A stretch of DNA of 64,000 nt, taken from Paracoccus sediminis. GTDB lineage: Bacteria; Pseudomonadota; Alphaproteobacteria; Rhodobacterales; Rhodobacteraceae. Both the position numbers and the translations under genes were made by a program. Each line of letters begins with the position of its first letter. Position 1 is the stretch's first letter. The notes beneath the pieces were generated by a model. It saw only the letters and a program-made list of their open reading frames with translations. It was not told the DNA's origin and did not search any database. Positions 29,738 through 38,078 of this stretch are shown in pieces. The DNA is taken from contig NZ_FZNM01000002.1 in assembly GCF_900188295.1 (NCBI RefSeq), positions 62,001 through 126,000 on the forward strand, given 5' to 3'.

Positions 29738-30250
29738 ATGGCCGACGAAAACACCCCGAACGGGACGGCGCAGGCGGCGCCGCAGGTGCGGATGCAGATC
29801 CTGGCGCAATACATCCGCGACCTGTCCTTTGAGAACGCCGTCGCCACCAAGGGCGCCCCGCAGGGCGAGGTTCAGCCGGAAATCACCGTTCAGGTCAGCC
29901 TGGATGCCCGCAAGCGCGCGGGCGACCACCAGTACGAGGTGATTTCCAAGTTCCGCGTCACCTCGACCAACAAGGCCGACAATGCGACCCTGTTCCTGAC
30001 GGAACTGGATTATGGCGGCGTCTTCCTGATCGAAGGCGTCCCCGAGGACCAGATGCACCCCTTCCTGATGATCGAATGCCCGCGGATGCTGTTTCCCTTT
30101 GTGCGCCGGATCATTTCGGACGTGACCCGCGACGGAGGCTTTCCGGCCTTCAACATGGACCCGGTGGATTTCGTGGCGCTGTATCGTCAGGAACTGGCGC
30201 GCCGCGCCCAGGCGCAGCAGGGCGCGCCCGCCGACCAGCGGCTGTCCTGA
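29738..30250 (+). CDS. secB: Protein-export chaperone SecB
   Basis: The 170-residue tetrameric chaperone holds precursor proteins unfolded for SecA. Family segments are visible: ILAQYIRDLSFENAV, FRVTSTNKADNATLFLTELDYGGVF, and MLFPFVRRIISDVTRDGGFPAFNMDPVDFVALY (given here only as residue markers of the C-terminal half). AAGGAAAA precedes the ATG. It is seven bases upstream of the HD-hydrolase gene. Length is slightly above the E. coli protein, as usual for alphaproteobacteria. Confidence 0.96.
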   Translation: MADENTPNGTAQAAPQVRMQILAQYIRDLSFENAVATKGAPQGEVQPEITVQVSLDARKRAGDHQYEVISKFRVTSTNKADNATLFLTELDYGGVFLIEGVPEDQMHPFLMIECPRMLFPFVRRIISDVTRDGGFPAFNMDPVDFVALYRQELARRAQAQQGAPADQRLS

Positions 30251-30256
30251 TCCGTC

Positions 30257-30865
30257 ATGGCGGGGCGACCGCGCCGGGCTTGGCAGCGGATGCTGTCGGG
30301 CCGGCGGCTGGATCTGCTGGATCCGACGCCGCTGGACATCGAGATCACCGACATCGCCCATGGCCTGGCCTTCGTGGCCCGCTGGAACGGCCAGACCGTC
30401 GGCGACTGGCCCTATTCCGTCGCCGAACATTCCCTGCTGGTCGAGGATATCCTGGGCCGCCTGCATCCTGGCATCGAAACCCGCTGGCGCCTGGCCGCGC
30501 TTTTGCACGATGCCCCGGAATATGTGATCGGGGACATGATTTCCCCGGTGAAGGCCGCGCTTGGCGCCGAATATGGAAGGCTGGACGAACGCCTGACGGC
30601 GGCCATCCACGGCCGTTTCGGCCTGCCCGCGGCATTGCCGGCGGCGGTCAAGGCAAAAATCAAGACCGCCGACCGTATTTCAGCGCGGCTTGAAGCCGTT
30701 CAAATCGCCGGCTTTACCCTGCCCGAGGCGAGACGCCTGTTTCCGCTGCAAAACGAATTGATATTGTCTGCGCTTGATATTCGGATACGCCCCCCCGCCG
30801 ACGTGCGGGAGGCGTATCTGCAACGGTTCCGAATGCTGATGGAAAAACCGGCCGGTTCCGCCTGA
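30257..30865 (+). CDS. HD-domain phosphohydrolase (YfbR-like)
   Basis: The 202-residue protein carries the HD metal site: the first His in SVAEHSLLVEDI, HD in ALLHDAPEYVIGDM and the final Asp in KTADRISARLEA. This resembles YfbR-type 5'-nucleotidases of the HD superfamily, though the substrate cannot be told from sequence. It lies six bases after secB and is probably co-transcribed. Composition falls in GC towards its 3' end, just before the AT-rich hvrA region. Confidence 0.85.
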   Translation: MAGRPRRAWQRMLSGRRLDLLDPTPLDIEITDIAHGLAFVARWNGQTVGDWPYSVAEHSLLVEDILGRLHPGIETRWRLAALLHDAPEYVIGDMISPVKAALGAEYGRLDERLTAAIHGRFGLPAALPAAVKAKIKTADRISARLEAVQIAGFTLPEARRLFPLQNELILSALDIRIRPPADVREAYLQRFRMLMEKPAGSA

Positions 30866-30905
30866 GAAAAACCCGCGCCCGCTACACAGGCTGGCAAGGC
30901 CCGTT

Positions 30906-31217
30906 TCAGATCAGAAGATCGTCCAGCTGCTTGCCGCCTTCCAGGCTGTCCTGCACCCAGCGCGGCTTGCGACCCCGGCCCGTCCAAGTCATTGTCGGAT
31001 CTTCGGGATTCACGTATTTCGGCGCCACGGTTCCTGAACGCCGGGGCTTTGCCCCCGTCAGTTCGGACAGGTTGAAGCCATGCTCGCGCGCGGCCTCCTC
31101 GATCGCGGCCAAGGCCTCGCGACGCTTGCGATCTTCAAAGGAATTAATCGCGCGGTCCAGTTTTGCCCGAAGATCACGCAGTTCCTTGAGCGTCATCTTG
31201 TCCAGGTCAGGGTTCAT
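30906..31217 (-). CDS. hvrA: H-NS-family regulator HvrA
   Basis: The 103-residue protein has an N-terminal oligomerisation helix (MTLKELRDLRAKLDRAI) and the H-NS DNA-binding motif TWTGRGRKPRWV near residues 77-88. In Rhodobacter, an H-NS-like gene (hvrA/spb) lies downstream of senC-regA and modulates photosynthesis and nitrogen-fixation genes. The gene order here is the same, so the name is assigned on family plus synteny. It has its own AT-rich upstream region with a plausible promoter, so it need not depend on regA transcription. Confidence 0.88.
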   Translation of the reverse strand: MNPDLDKMTLKELRDLRAKLDRAINSFEDRKRREALAAIEEAAREHGFNLSELTGAKPRRSGTVAPKYVNPEDPTMTWTGRGRKPRWVQDSLEGGKQLDDLLI

Positions 31218-31252
31218 TTTTGTGCGTCCATGGTGAATTTGATAAAGCCAAT

Positions 31253-31280
31253 ATTATATAGGGCAATAAGAATTACAAGA
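31253..31280 (-). promoter_or_regulatory. Candidate sigma-70 promoter of hvrA
   Basis: On the minus strand TATAAT (31253-31258) lies 16 bases downstream of TCTTGT (31275-31280) and about 36 bases before the hvrA ATG. The perfect -10 in the most AT-rich stretch of the area makes this the clearest housekeeping-type promoter in the window, although the -35 is only partial. Confidence 0.55.
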
Positions 31281-31292
31281 CGGCTTATTAAT

Positions 31293-31853
31293 TCAGCGGG
31301 GACCGCGTTTGGCAAGAATACGCTGAAGGGTCCGGCGATGCATGTGCAGGCGGCGTGCCGTTTCACTGACATTGCGGTCGCATTGTTCATAAACGCGCTG
31401 AATATGTTCCCACCGCACCCGGTCGGCCGACATCGGATTATCCGGCGGCGGGGGCAGGAGTTCCGCATCCGACAGCAGGGCGGACGTGACGTCATTGGCA
31501 TCGGCGGGCTTGGCCAGATAATCGGTGGCGCCCATTTTCACGGCCGCGACGGCGGTGGCGATGGCGCCGTATCCCGTCAGCACGATGATCCGGGCATCCG
31601 CGCGCAGGTCGCGCAGCGCCTCGACCACGTCCAGCCCGTTGCCGTCTTCCAGGCGCAGGTCGATCACGGCATAGGCGGGCGGATCGTCGCGGATCATCGC
31701 CAGGGCATCGGCCACGCCCATCGCCGTCCGCGGGGAAAAGCCGCGCTTTTCCATCGCCCGCGCCAGACGCGTCACGAAGATTTCGTCGTCGTCCACCAGC
31801 AGCAGCGAAGGATCGGGGCCCGGTTCGGTCCGGGCAAAGTTTTCGTCTTCCAT
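31293..31853 (-). CDS. regA: Redox response regulator RegA (PrrA/ActR family)
   Basis: The 186-residue regulator has a receiver domain with the acidic pocket LLVDDDE at 18-24, phospho-Asp65 in VIDLRLEDG, and Lys in YLAKPAD. A short proline hinge (LLPPPPDNP) and a Fis-type helix-turn-helix (NVSETARRLHMHRRTLQRIL) follow. In Rhodobacter RegA controls photosynthesis, respiration, CO2 and N2 fixation and hydrogenase genes. The start at 31853 gives the usual length; an upstream codon at 31877 is possible. It follows senC on the same strand and regB is divergent, the standard arrangement. Confidence 0.96.
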   Translation of the reverse strand: MEDENFARTEPGPDPSLLLVDDDEIFVTRLARAMEKRGFSPRTAMGVADALAMIRDDPPAYAVIDLRLEDGNGLDVVEALRDLRADARIIVLTGYGAIATAVAAVKMGATDYLAKPADANDVTSALLSDAELLPPPPDNPMSADRVRWEHIQRVYEQCDRNVSETARRLHMHRRTLQRILAKRGPR

Positions 31854-31921
31854 GGCGCGCGCACCCCAGCCAGTCATAGGCGATCACATTGCCGCAGCGC
31901 CGGGCCAGAGGCAATCGCGTG

Positions 31922-32551
31922 TCAGCCGAGCGCGTCGACAAAACAGCCGACACGTTCCGCCATCGCTTCGGAGGTCGTGTCGCGCCGGAAGAAATCGACG
32001 GTCTTGTTTCCGGGCAGCACCAGAAAGGTATTGGTCATGTGATCGACCAGGTAATAGTCCTTATCGTCGGCATCGTTGGCCTTGTAGTAATTGCGCCAGC
32101 CCTTGTTGACGGCGGCGATCTCCTCCTCGGATCCGGTCAGGCCGATCATGCCGCCGGGAAACTGGGCGGTGAAATCGGCAACCACTTGGGGCGTGTCGCG
32201 GCGCGGATCGACGGTGACGAACACGGTCTGCACGTCCTTTCCCTGTTCCCCCAGAAGGGCTGCGGCATCGGCATTGCGGGCGCTGTCCATCGGACAGACG
32301 TCCGGGCAGAACGTATAGCCGAAATAGAGAAGCGACGGCTTGGAGAAAACCTGCTCGGCGGTGACACGCTGGCCGTCCTGGCGGGTCAGGGTGAAATCGG
32401 TGCCAAAGGCGTCCATGCCCCCCCCCGCCCCGGCCCCGCCGCAGCCGGCGAACGGGTCGCCGCCGCCCTGGCTGGCCAGGAACATGCCCCCCACCGCCAG
32501 CAGGGCCACGGCGGCAACGGTGCCGGTCAGCAGGATTTTCCGGTCGGTCAT
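31922..32551 (-). CDS. senC: SCO1/SenC copper chaperone
   Basis: The 209-residue protein has an N-terminal membrane anchor (about residues 6-26) and a thioredoxin-like SCO domain. That domain contains the copper ligands Cys82 and Cys86 (FCPDVCP) and His171 (LVDHMTNTFLV). It delivers copper to cytochrome c oxidase and affects RegB signalling in Rhodobacter. The ATG at 32551 follows AGGAGAAACACC; the longer upstream open frame is antisense to regB. It is the first gene of the senC-regA unit, 88 bases from the divergent regB start. Confidence 0.94.
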   Translation of the reverse strand: MTDRKILLTGTVAAVALLAVGGMFLASQGGGDPFAGCGGAGAGGGMDAFGTDFTLTRQDGQRVTAEQVFSKPSLLYFGYTFCPDVCPMDSARNADAAALLGEQGKDVQTVFVTVDPRRDTPQVVADFTAQFPGGMIGLTGSEEEIAAVNKGWRNYYKANDADDKDYYLVDHMTNTFLVLPGNKTVDFFRRDTTSEAMAERVGCFVDALG

Positions 32552-32639
32552 GGTGTTTCTCCTGTCAAGGGCGAAAAGCCGCGCATTGATCGCCGATCCG
32601 GTCCCGCGTATCAAGGTCCGCATCGTCGCAGAGAGGCGC

Positions 32640-33971
32640 ATGGCCGATCCGTCCTTTTTCCGTTCCGGCGCACCGGCCAATCCCCCGGCCCGGACCGAGG
32701 CCGAGCCGATCAGGATGCGCACCCTGGTGCTGCTGCGCTGGTTTTCCATTGCGGGCCAGCTGGCGGCGGTGATCGTCGCGCGGGCCATGGGGATCGGCTT
32801 TGCGGTCGAACCCGTGCTGGTGCTGATCGCCGCCGCCATTGCGATGAACCTGTGGCAGGTGCTGTGGCCGCCGCCCCGCACCTCGGCCCGGCTGGCGGTG
32901 GTGCAGTTGTTCTTCGATGTGGTCCAGATTTCGGCGCTGATGGCGCTGACGGGGGGGCTGGCCAATCCCTTTGCCCTTCTGGTGCTGGCGCCGGTGACGG
33001 TGGCCGCGACATCCCTCGACGCCCGAGAGACGGTGGCCCTTGGCACCGCGACCATGGCGCTGGTTTCCGCGGCGTCGCTGTTCGCGCTGCCCCTGCACGA
33101 CGTGGACGGGCGCGAACTGGTGCTGGCGCCCACCCTGGCCCTGGGGCACTGGACGGCGCTGATGATCGGCGTGGTGTTCTTTGCGGGCTATGCCCACCGG
33201 GTGACGGTCGAATTGCAGGCCACGTCGAATGCGCTGTTCGCGACCCAGATGGCCTTGGCGCGCGAACAGCGCCTGCAGCATCTGGGCGGCGTGGTCGCCG
33301 CCGCCGCGCACGAGATGGGCACCCCCCTGGCCACCATCAAGCTGGTCGCGGCGGAACTGGCCGACGAACTGGCCGACCGCCCCGACCTGCAAGCCGATGC
33401 CATGGCCTTGCGCGATTCGGCGGTGCGCTGCGCGCAGATCCTGCGCAGCATGGGCCGGGCGGGCAAGGACGACCTGCACCTGCGCACGGCCCCCCTGCGG
33501 GCCATGCTGGAGGATGCGGCCGAACCCCATGCCGGGCGCGGTCCCGTGGTCGAGATCCGGGCCAACGGTCCCGCCGTGCAACGCGATCCCGCGATCATCC
33601 ACGCGCTGCGCAACCTGATCCAGAACGCGGTGGATTTTGCCGCCAGCCGGGTCGTGATCGAATCGCAGATCGGCAACGGCTGGCTGTGCGTGACGATCCG
33701 TGACGACGGGCCGGGCTATTCGCCCGCCGTGCTGGCCCGGATCGGCGATCCCTACCCGACCGGCCGGCGCGGCGGTCCCCCGCAGCGCAAAGGGTATGAC
33801 GGCATGGGCCTGGGCCTGTTCATCGCCAAGACCCTGCTGGAACGGTCGGGCGCGCGGCTGGACTTTGCCAATGGCGGGCCGGGGGCGATCGTGACGGTGC
33901 GCTGGCCGCTGGACCGGATCGCGGCCGATGCCCGCGCGCCGCTGGGCGACAATCCCACGCTGCTGCCGTGA
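32640..33971 (+). CDS. regB: Redox sensor histidine kinase RegB (PrrB family)
   Basis: The 443-residue kinase has six membrane helices in its first 190 residues. The quinone-linked heptad GGLANPF lies at 105-111, the phospho-accepting His224 in AAAHEMGTPLATIK, and a redox-type Cys264 in VRCAQIL, matching in position Cys265 of R. capsulatus RegB. A HATPase domain (NLIQNAVDFA, DDGPGY, GLGLFIAKTLLERSGA) follows. It phosphorylates RegA when the respiratory chain is reduced. The start at 32640 follows GAGAGG. Confidence 0.96.
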   Translation: MADPSFFRSGAPANPPARTEAEPIRMRTLVLLRWFSIAGQLAAVIVARAMGIGFAVEPVLVLIAAAIAMNLWQVLWPPPRTSARLAVVQLFFDVVQISALMALTGGLANPFALLVLAPVTVAATSLDARETVALGTATMALVSAASLFALPLHDVDGRELVLAPTLALGHWTALMIGVVFFAGYAHRVTVELQATSNALFATQMALAREQRLQHLGGVVAAAAHEMGTPLATIKLVAAELADELADRPDLQADAMALRDSAVRCAQILRSMGRAGKDDLHLRTAPLRAMLEDAAEPHAGRGPVVEIRANGPAVQRDPAIIHALRNLIQNAVDFAASRVVIESQIGNGWLCVTIRDDGPGYSPAVLARIGDPYPTGRRGGPPQRKGYDGMGLGLFIAKTLLERSGARLDFANGGPGAIVTVRWPLDRIAADARAPLGDNPTLLP

Positions 33972-33972
33972 C

Positions 33973-33993
33973 ATTTTAACTGTTCGTTAAAAT
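33973..33993. promoter_or_regulatory. Perfect palindrome containing a CtrA-type box
   Basis: ATTTTAAC and GTTAAAAT form a perfect inverted repeat around TGTTC. Within it TTAA-N7-TTAA (33976-33990) matches the established alphaproteobacterial CtrA box. It starts two bases after the regB stop and lies 42 bases before the PAS-protein ATG. It is AT-only in a GC-rich region and not followed by a T-run of terminator type. Confidence 0.6.
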
Positions 33994-34034
33994 TCATCGC
34001 CCTATGGTTGCACGAAACGGGGAAGGATTCGGGG

Positions 34035-35615
34035 ATGTCCCTGCATGGAATCGGGTTGATCCTGCTTGCGGTTCTGACGGGGACGGCATCGGTCGTGCTG
34101 GCGACGGCGCTGGCGCGGTGGTGGGACAGACGGTCGGGACGGGCGCGCCCGCGCCTGCCGCAGGGGCTGGAAAGCAGCCTGAAGCCGATGGTGCTGCTGT
34201 TCCGCGATCAGGCGCTTGTGGATGCGACGCCGCCCGCCCGCGCGCTTCTGGACCGCTTTTCCGCGCCCGAGGGCGACTGGGCGCGCCTCTTGCAATGGAT
34301 CGGGCCGCGCTTTCCCGACGCGATCAATGCGTTGGGCGGCATCGATCGGTCGGGGCGGTTCGAATCGCTGGGCCAGACCGGGGCGGGCAGCGCGGCGCTG
34401 CGGTTGGTGGTCGAACAGATCGACCCCGGCCTGCTGCGCATCACGATCACCGATCCTCAGGCCGAATATGCGGGCATCGTCGTCGATTCCATGTCTCAGC
34501 AGGCGATGGAGGAGGAACTGGATCTGCTGCGTCGGTCGCTGGACCAGACGCCGATGCTGGTGTGGCGCCAGGACGCCGAGGAACGCGTGACCTGGGCCAA
34601 CGCCGCCTATCTGCGCCGCGCCGAAGGCCAGTCGGACGAACCCATCGGCTGGCCCTTGCCGCGCCTGCTGGACGCGCCGCGCCCCGTGCCGGGTTCGGGC
34701 ACGCGGACCCGCCGGGCATCGCTGAATCAGAATGGCGCCGTGTCATGGTACGACTGCCACAGCCATCAGACGGGCGAACAGACCATGATGTTCGCCCTGC
34801 CCGCCGATGCGGCGGTGCGCGCCGAACGGTCCTTGCGCGAATTCGTCCAGACCCTGACCAAGACATTCGCCGACCTGCCCATCGGCCTGGCGATCTTCGA
34901 CCGCCAGCGGCAGTTGCAGCTGTTCAACCCCGCCCTGATCGACCTGACCAACCTGCCCACCGGATTCCTGACCGCGCGGCCCACGCTGTTCGACCTGCTG
35001 GACAAGCTGCGCGAATTGCGCATGGTCCCCGAGCCCAAGGATTTCCGCAGCTGGCGCCAGCAGATGAGCAATCTGGAAAGCGCCGCCGCGACCGGCCACC
35101 ATGTCGAGGAATGGTCCCTGCCGGGCGGCCAGACCTATCGCGTCACCGGCCGTCCCCATCCCGACGGCGCCGTGGCCTTCCTGTTCGAGGACATCACATC
35201 CGAGATGAGCCTGACCCGCAAGTTCCGGGCCGAAATGGCGCTGGGTAACAGCATCCTAGACAACATCGGCGAGGCGGTGGTGGTCTTTGGCCCCGGCGGG
35301 CGGGTGGCGATGGCCAACGGGGTTTATCGCGACCTGTGGCCGGGTGCGCCCGACGACCTGGGCGGCGCCCTCGCCTGCTGGCAGTCTCGTGCCGAAGGCG
35401 GGCCGGGCCTTGACGCGCTGGGTGCCCGGCTGGGCGGGGCCGAAGGAACGCTCCGCGACAGCGGCCTGATCGTCGGTCCCGGCGGCCGGTTGTTGGGATG
35501 GACGGTCACACGGTTGCCCGCCGGGCGGCAGATGGTCCGGTTCCGCCTGCCCGATCCCGCCACCCAGGCCGATCCCGCCGGTCAGCGCCCGCTGGCGGCG
35601 ACCGCCGCGCGCTAG
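34035..35615 (+). CDS. Membrane-anchored multi-PAS protein without kinase domain
   Basis: This 526-residue protein has one N-terminal membrane helix (about 4-27) and a series of PAS-like domains near 50-140, 165-260, 285-390 and 405-500. Markers are [26 protein letters not shown], then [19 protein letters not shown], then [19 protein letters not shown]. No HisKA, HATPase, GGDEF or EAL motif follows; the protein ends in an Ala/Pro-rich tail. It may be a sensory partner for a separate kinase, and a CtrA-type box lies upstream. Start chosen for GGAAGG spacing and because it places the membrane helix at the N-terminus. Confidence 0.8.
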   Translation: MSLHGIGLILLAVLTGTASVVLATALARWWDRRSGRARPRLPQGLESSLKPMVLLFRDQALVDATPPARALLDRFSAPEGDWARLLQWIGPRFPDAINALGGIDRSGRFESLGQTGAGSAALRLVVEQIDPGLLRITITDPQAEYAGIVVDSMSQQAMEEELDLLRRSLDQTPMLVWRQDAEERVTWANAAYLRRAEGQSDEPIGWPLPRLLDAPRPVPGSGTRTRRASLNQNGAVSWYDCHSHQTGEQTMMFALPADAAVRAERSLREFVQTLTKTFADLPIGLAIFDRQRQLQLFNPALIDLTNLPTGFLTARPTLFDLLDKLRELRMVPEPKDFRSWRQQMSNLESAAATGHHVEEWSLPGGQTYRVTGRPHPDGAVAFLFEDITSEMSLTRKFRAEMALGNSILDNIGEAVVVFGPGGRVAMANGVYRDLWPGAPDDLGGALACWQSRAEGGPGLDALGARLGGAEGTLRDSGLIVGPGGRLLGWTVTRLPAGRQMVRFRLPDPATQADPAGQRPLAATAAR

Positions 35616-35766
35616 ACCCGCGGGGCCCGGCCGGCCCGCGCCCTGCGTCCCATGCGGTCCGCTCCGCGCCGTGTGCCCCGACCCGCATTCCGCGGTTCCG
35701 CCGCAATCGGCCTGTCGGGCGCGCGCCGATCCTGATATGGCCGTGCCACGCAAGCCGGAGGAGGGG

Positions 35767-36537
35767 ATGACCCGGACCATCGATCTCAACAGCGACCTGG
35801 GCGAAGGCTATGGCGCCTGGACCATGGGCAACGACGCCGCCATGCTGGATGTGGTCAGTTCGGCCAACATCGCCTGCGGCTTTCACGCGGGCGACCCGCT
35901 GACCCTCCACACCACCATGGCCCAGGCGGCGATGCGCGGCATCGCGATCGGCGCGCATGTGTCCTATCCCGACCGGGTGGGGTTCGGCCGCCGTCCGATG
36001 GACGTGACCCCGGCGGAACTGACGGCCGACGTGATCTATCAGATCGGCGCGCTGCAAGGGATCGCGCGGGCCGCCGGAACGCGTGTTGCCTATGTCAAAC
36101 CTCATGGTGCGCTGTACAACACCATCGCCCAGGACGCCCGGCAGGCCGACGCGGTGATCGCGGCCATTCGTGCGATCGATCCCTCGCTGGCGCTGATGGG
36201 TCTGGCGGGGGCGCCCATTCTGGGGCGCGCCGCCGATGCGGGCCTGACCGCCGTGGCCGAAGCCTTTGCCGACCGCGCCTATGCGCCCGACGGCCAGCTT
36301 GTGCCGCGCCGGGACGCGGGGGCCGTTCTGCACGACGCCGAAACCGTCGCCGCCCGGATGCTGCGCCTTGCGGCCGATGGCGAGATCGAGGCCAGCGACG
36401 GATCGGTCCTGCGGCTGCGCGCCGACAGCATCTGCGTGCACGGCGACAGCCCCGGCGCCGTGGCGATGGCCCGCCGCGTCCGCGACGCCCTGTCCGGCAA
36501 CGGCATCGCCATCGCGCCGTTTGCGGAAACCGGCTGA
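35767..36537 (+). CDS. pxpA: 5-oxoprolinase subunit PxpA (LamB/YcsF family)
   Basis: PxpA is a component of the ATP-dependent prokaryotic 5-oxoprolinase that opens 5-oxoproline to glutamate. The 256-residue protein begins with the family signature [12 protein letters not shown] and has [26 protein letters not shown] and VKPHGALYN. The start at 35767 follows GGAGGAGG; upstream in-frame codons lie in non-conserved sequence. Its stop overlaps the pxpBC start by one base (TGATG). The 150 bases upstream are GC-rich with no clear promoter. Confidence 0.95.
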   Translation: MTRTIDLNSDLGEGYGAWTMGNDAAMLDVVSSANIACGFHAGDPLTLHTTMAQAAMRGIAIGAHVSYPDRVGFGRRPMDVTPAELTADVIYQIGALQGIARAAGTRVAYVKPHGALYNTIAQDARQADAVIAAIRAIDPSLALMGLAGAPILGRAADAGLTAVAEAFADRAYAPDGQLVPRRDAGAVLHDAETVAARMLRLAADGEIEASDGSVLRLRADSICVHGDSPGAVAMARRVRDALSGNGIAIAPFAETG

Positions 36538-38078
36538 TGCGCTTTCTGCCGGTGGGACCGCGCACGCTGCTGGTCGAACTGGCCGACCTGGACGAAACGC
36601 TGGGCCTGTTCGACGCGCTGCGGGCCGATCCGCCGCCGGGCATGGCCGAGGTGATCCCCGCAGCGCGCACCCTGATGATCCGCATGGCGCCGGGATGTGC
36701 CGCCGACGCCGCAATGGCCGCCGCGATCCTGGCCCGCCGCCCCGCGCCCGGAACGCAGCGCGACCCAGGCCCGGTCGAAACGGTTGAGATTCCGATGACT
36801 TATGACGGCGCGGATCTGGCCGATGTCGCGGCCCATCGGGGCCTGACCGTGGCCCAGGTGATCGCCGCGCATCAGGCCGCGACCTGGACGGTGGCGTTCT
36901 GCGGCTTTGCGCCCGGTTTCGCCTATATGACCTGCGACGATCCGCTGTTCGACCTGCCCCGCCGCGCCGCGCCCCGGACGTGGATTCCGGCGGGATCGGT
37001 GGCGTTGGCGTCGCGGTTCTGCGGCGTCTATCCGCAGGACACGCCCGGAGGCTGGCAGCTGATCGGCACGACGCGCCTGCCGATGTGGGATCTGTCCCGC
37101 GATCCGCCCGCCCTGCTGCGGCCCGGCCTCCGCGCGCGATTCGTCGAAGGCGAGGCCGTGGTCTATCCCTCGGCCGCGATCCCGGAACGTCCGGGGCGTC
37201 CTGCGCTGACATTGGTGCAGACCGCCTTTCCCGTCACCTTTCAGGACGAGGGCCGGCGCGGCCAGGGCGGGCAGGGCGTTTCGGCCTCGGGCGCCCTGGA
37301 TCTGGGCGCGGCGCGCCGGGCGAACCGGGCGGTCGGCAATCCGTCGGATGCGGCGCTGCTGGAAATCACCCTTGGCCCGGTGCGCCTGCGGGCCGAACGG
37401 CCGGTCACGCTGGCCCTGACCGGCGCGGGGCAGGCGGTGGTCGGGGGCCGGGCCATGCTGGGCGCCTTTGCGCTTGATGCGGGCGACGAGGTGCTGATCC
37501 CGCCCCCTGCTGCGGGGATGCGCAGCTATCTGGCGCTGCGCGGAGGGTTCGACGTGGTCCGGGTTCTCGGCTCGGCGGCCACCGACACCCTGGCCCGGAT
37601 CGGACCCGATCCGCTGACCGGCGGCGCACGCCTGTTCGCCGCGCAGCGCCCCGCGGCCGCCACGGCCCTGCCCGAATGCCAGCCGTCGTTGCCCAGGCCC
37701 GGCGATGTCGTCGCATTGCCGGTGACGCTTGGACCCCGCACGGACTGGTTCGCGCCCGCCATGATCCGTCATTTCCTGTCCCAGTCCTGGCTGGTCACGG
37801 CGCAGTCGTCCCGCGTGGGGATTCGCCTGGAGGGGTCCCCCGTCACGCGCGACGACGCCCGCGAACTGCCGTCCGAGGGAACCGAGACCGGCGCGGTCCA
37901 GATCCCCCATTCCGGCCAGCCGGTGCTGTTTCTGGCCGACCATCCGCTGACCGGCGGCTATCCGGTGATCGCCACGCTGCTGCCGTCCGCCCTGGATCGG
38001 GCGGGCCAGATCCCGCCCGGCGCCCGCATCCGCTTTGCGGCCACGGCCGCTTTCCAGGACATAAAGGCAGCATCATGA
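36537..38078 (+). CDS. pxpBC: Fused 5-oxoprolinase subunits PxpB-PxpC (KipI-KipA)
   Basis: This 513-residue protein fuses PxpB (about 1-215: [38 protein letters not shown]) with PxpC (about 220-513: [40 protein letters not shown]). In most bacteria these are two genes. KipI/KipA domains are also the carboxyltransferase part of urea carboxylase, which is relevant because a biotin carboxylase gene follows with an ATGA overlap. The complex with PxpA hydrolyses 5-oxoproline using ATP. All conserved blocks look intact. Confidence 0.93.
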   Translation: MRFLPVGPRTLLVELADLDETLGLFDALRADPPPGMAEVIPAARTLMIRMAPGCAADAAMAAAILARRPAPGTQRDPGPVETVEIPMTYDGADLADVAAHRGLTVAQVIAAHQAATWTVAFCGFAPGFAYMTCDDPLFDLPRRAAPRTWIPAGSVALASRFCGVYPQDTPGGWQLIGTTRLPMWDLSRDPPALLRPGLRARFVEGEAVVYPSAAIPERPGRPALTLVQTAFPVTFQDEGRRGQGGQGVSASGALDLGAARRANRAVGNPSDAALLEITLGPVRLRAERPVTLALTGAGQAVVGGRAMLGAFALDAGDEVLIPPPAAGMRSYLALRGGFDVVRVLGSAATDTLARIGPDPLTGGARLFAAQRPAAATALPECQPSLPRPGDVVALPVTLGPRTDWFAPAMIRHFLSQSWLVTAQSSRVGIRLEGSPVTRDDARELPSEGTETGAVQIPHSGQPVLFLADHPLTGGYPVIATLLPSALDRAGQIPPGARIRFAATAAFQDIKAAS

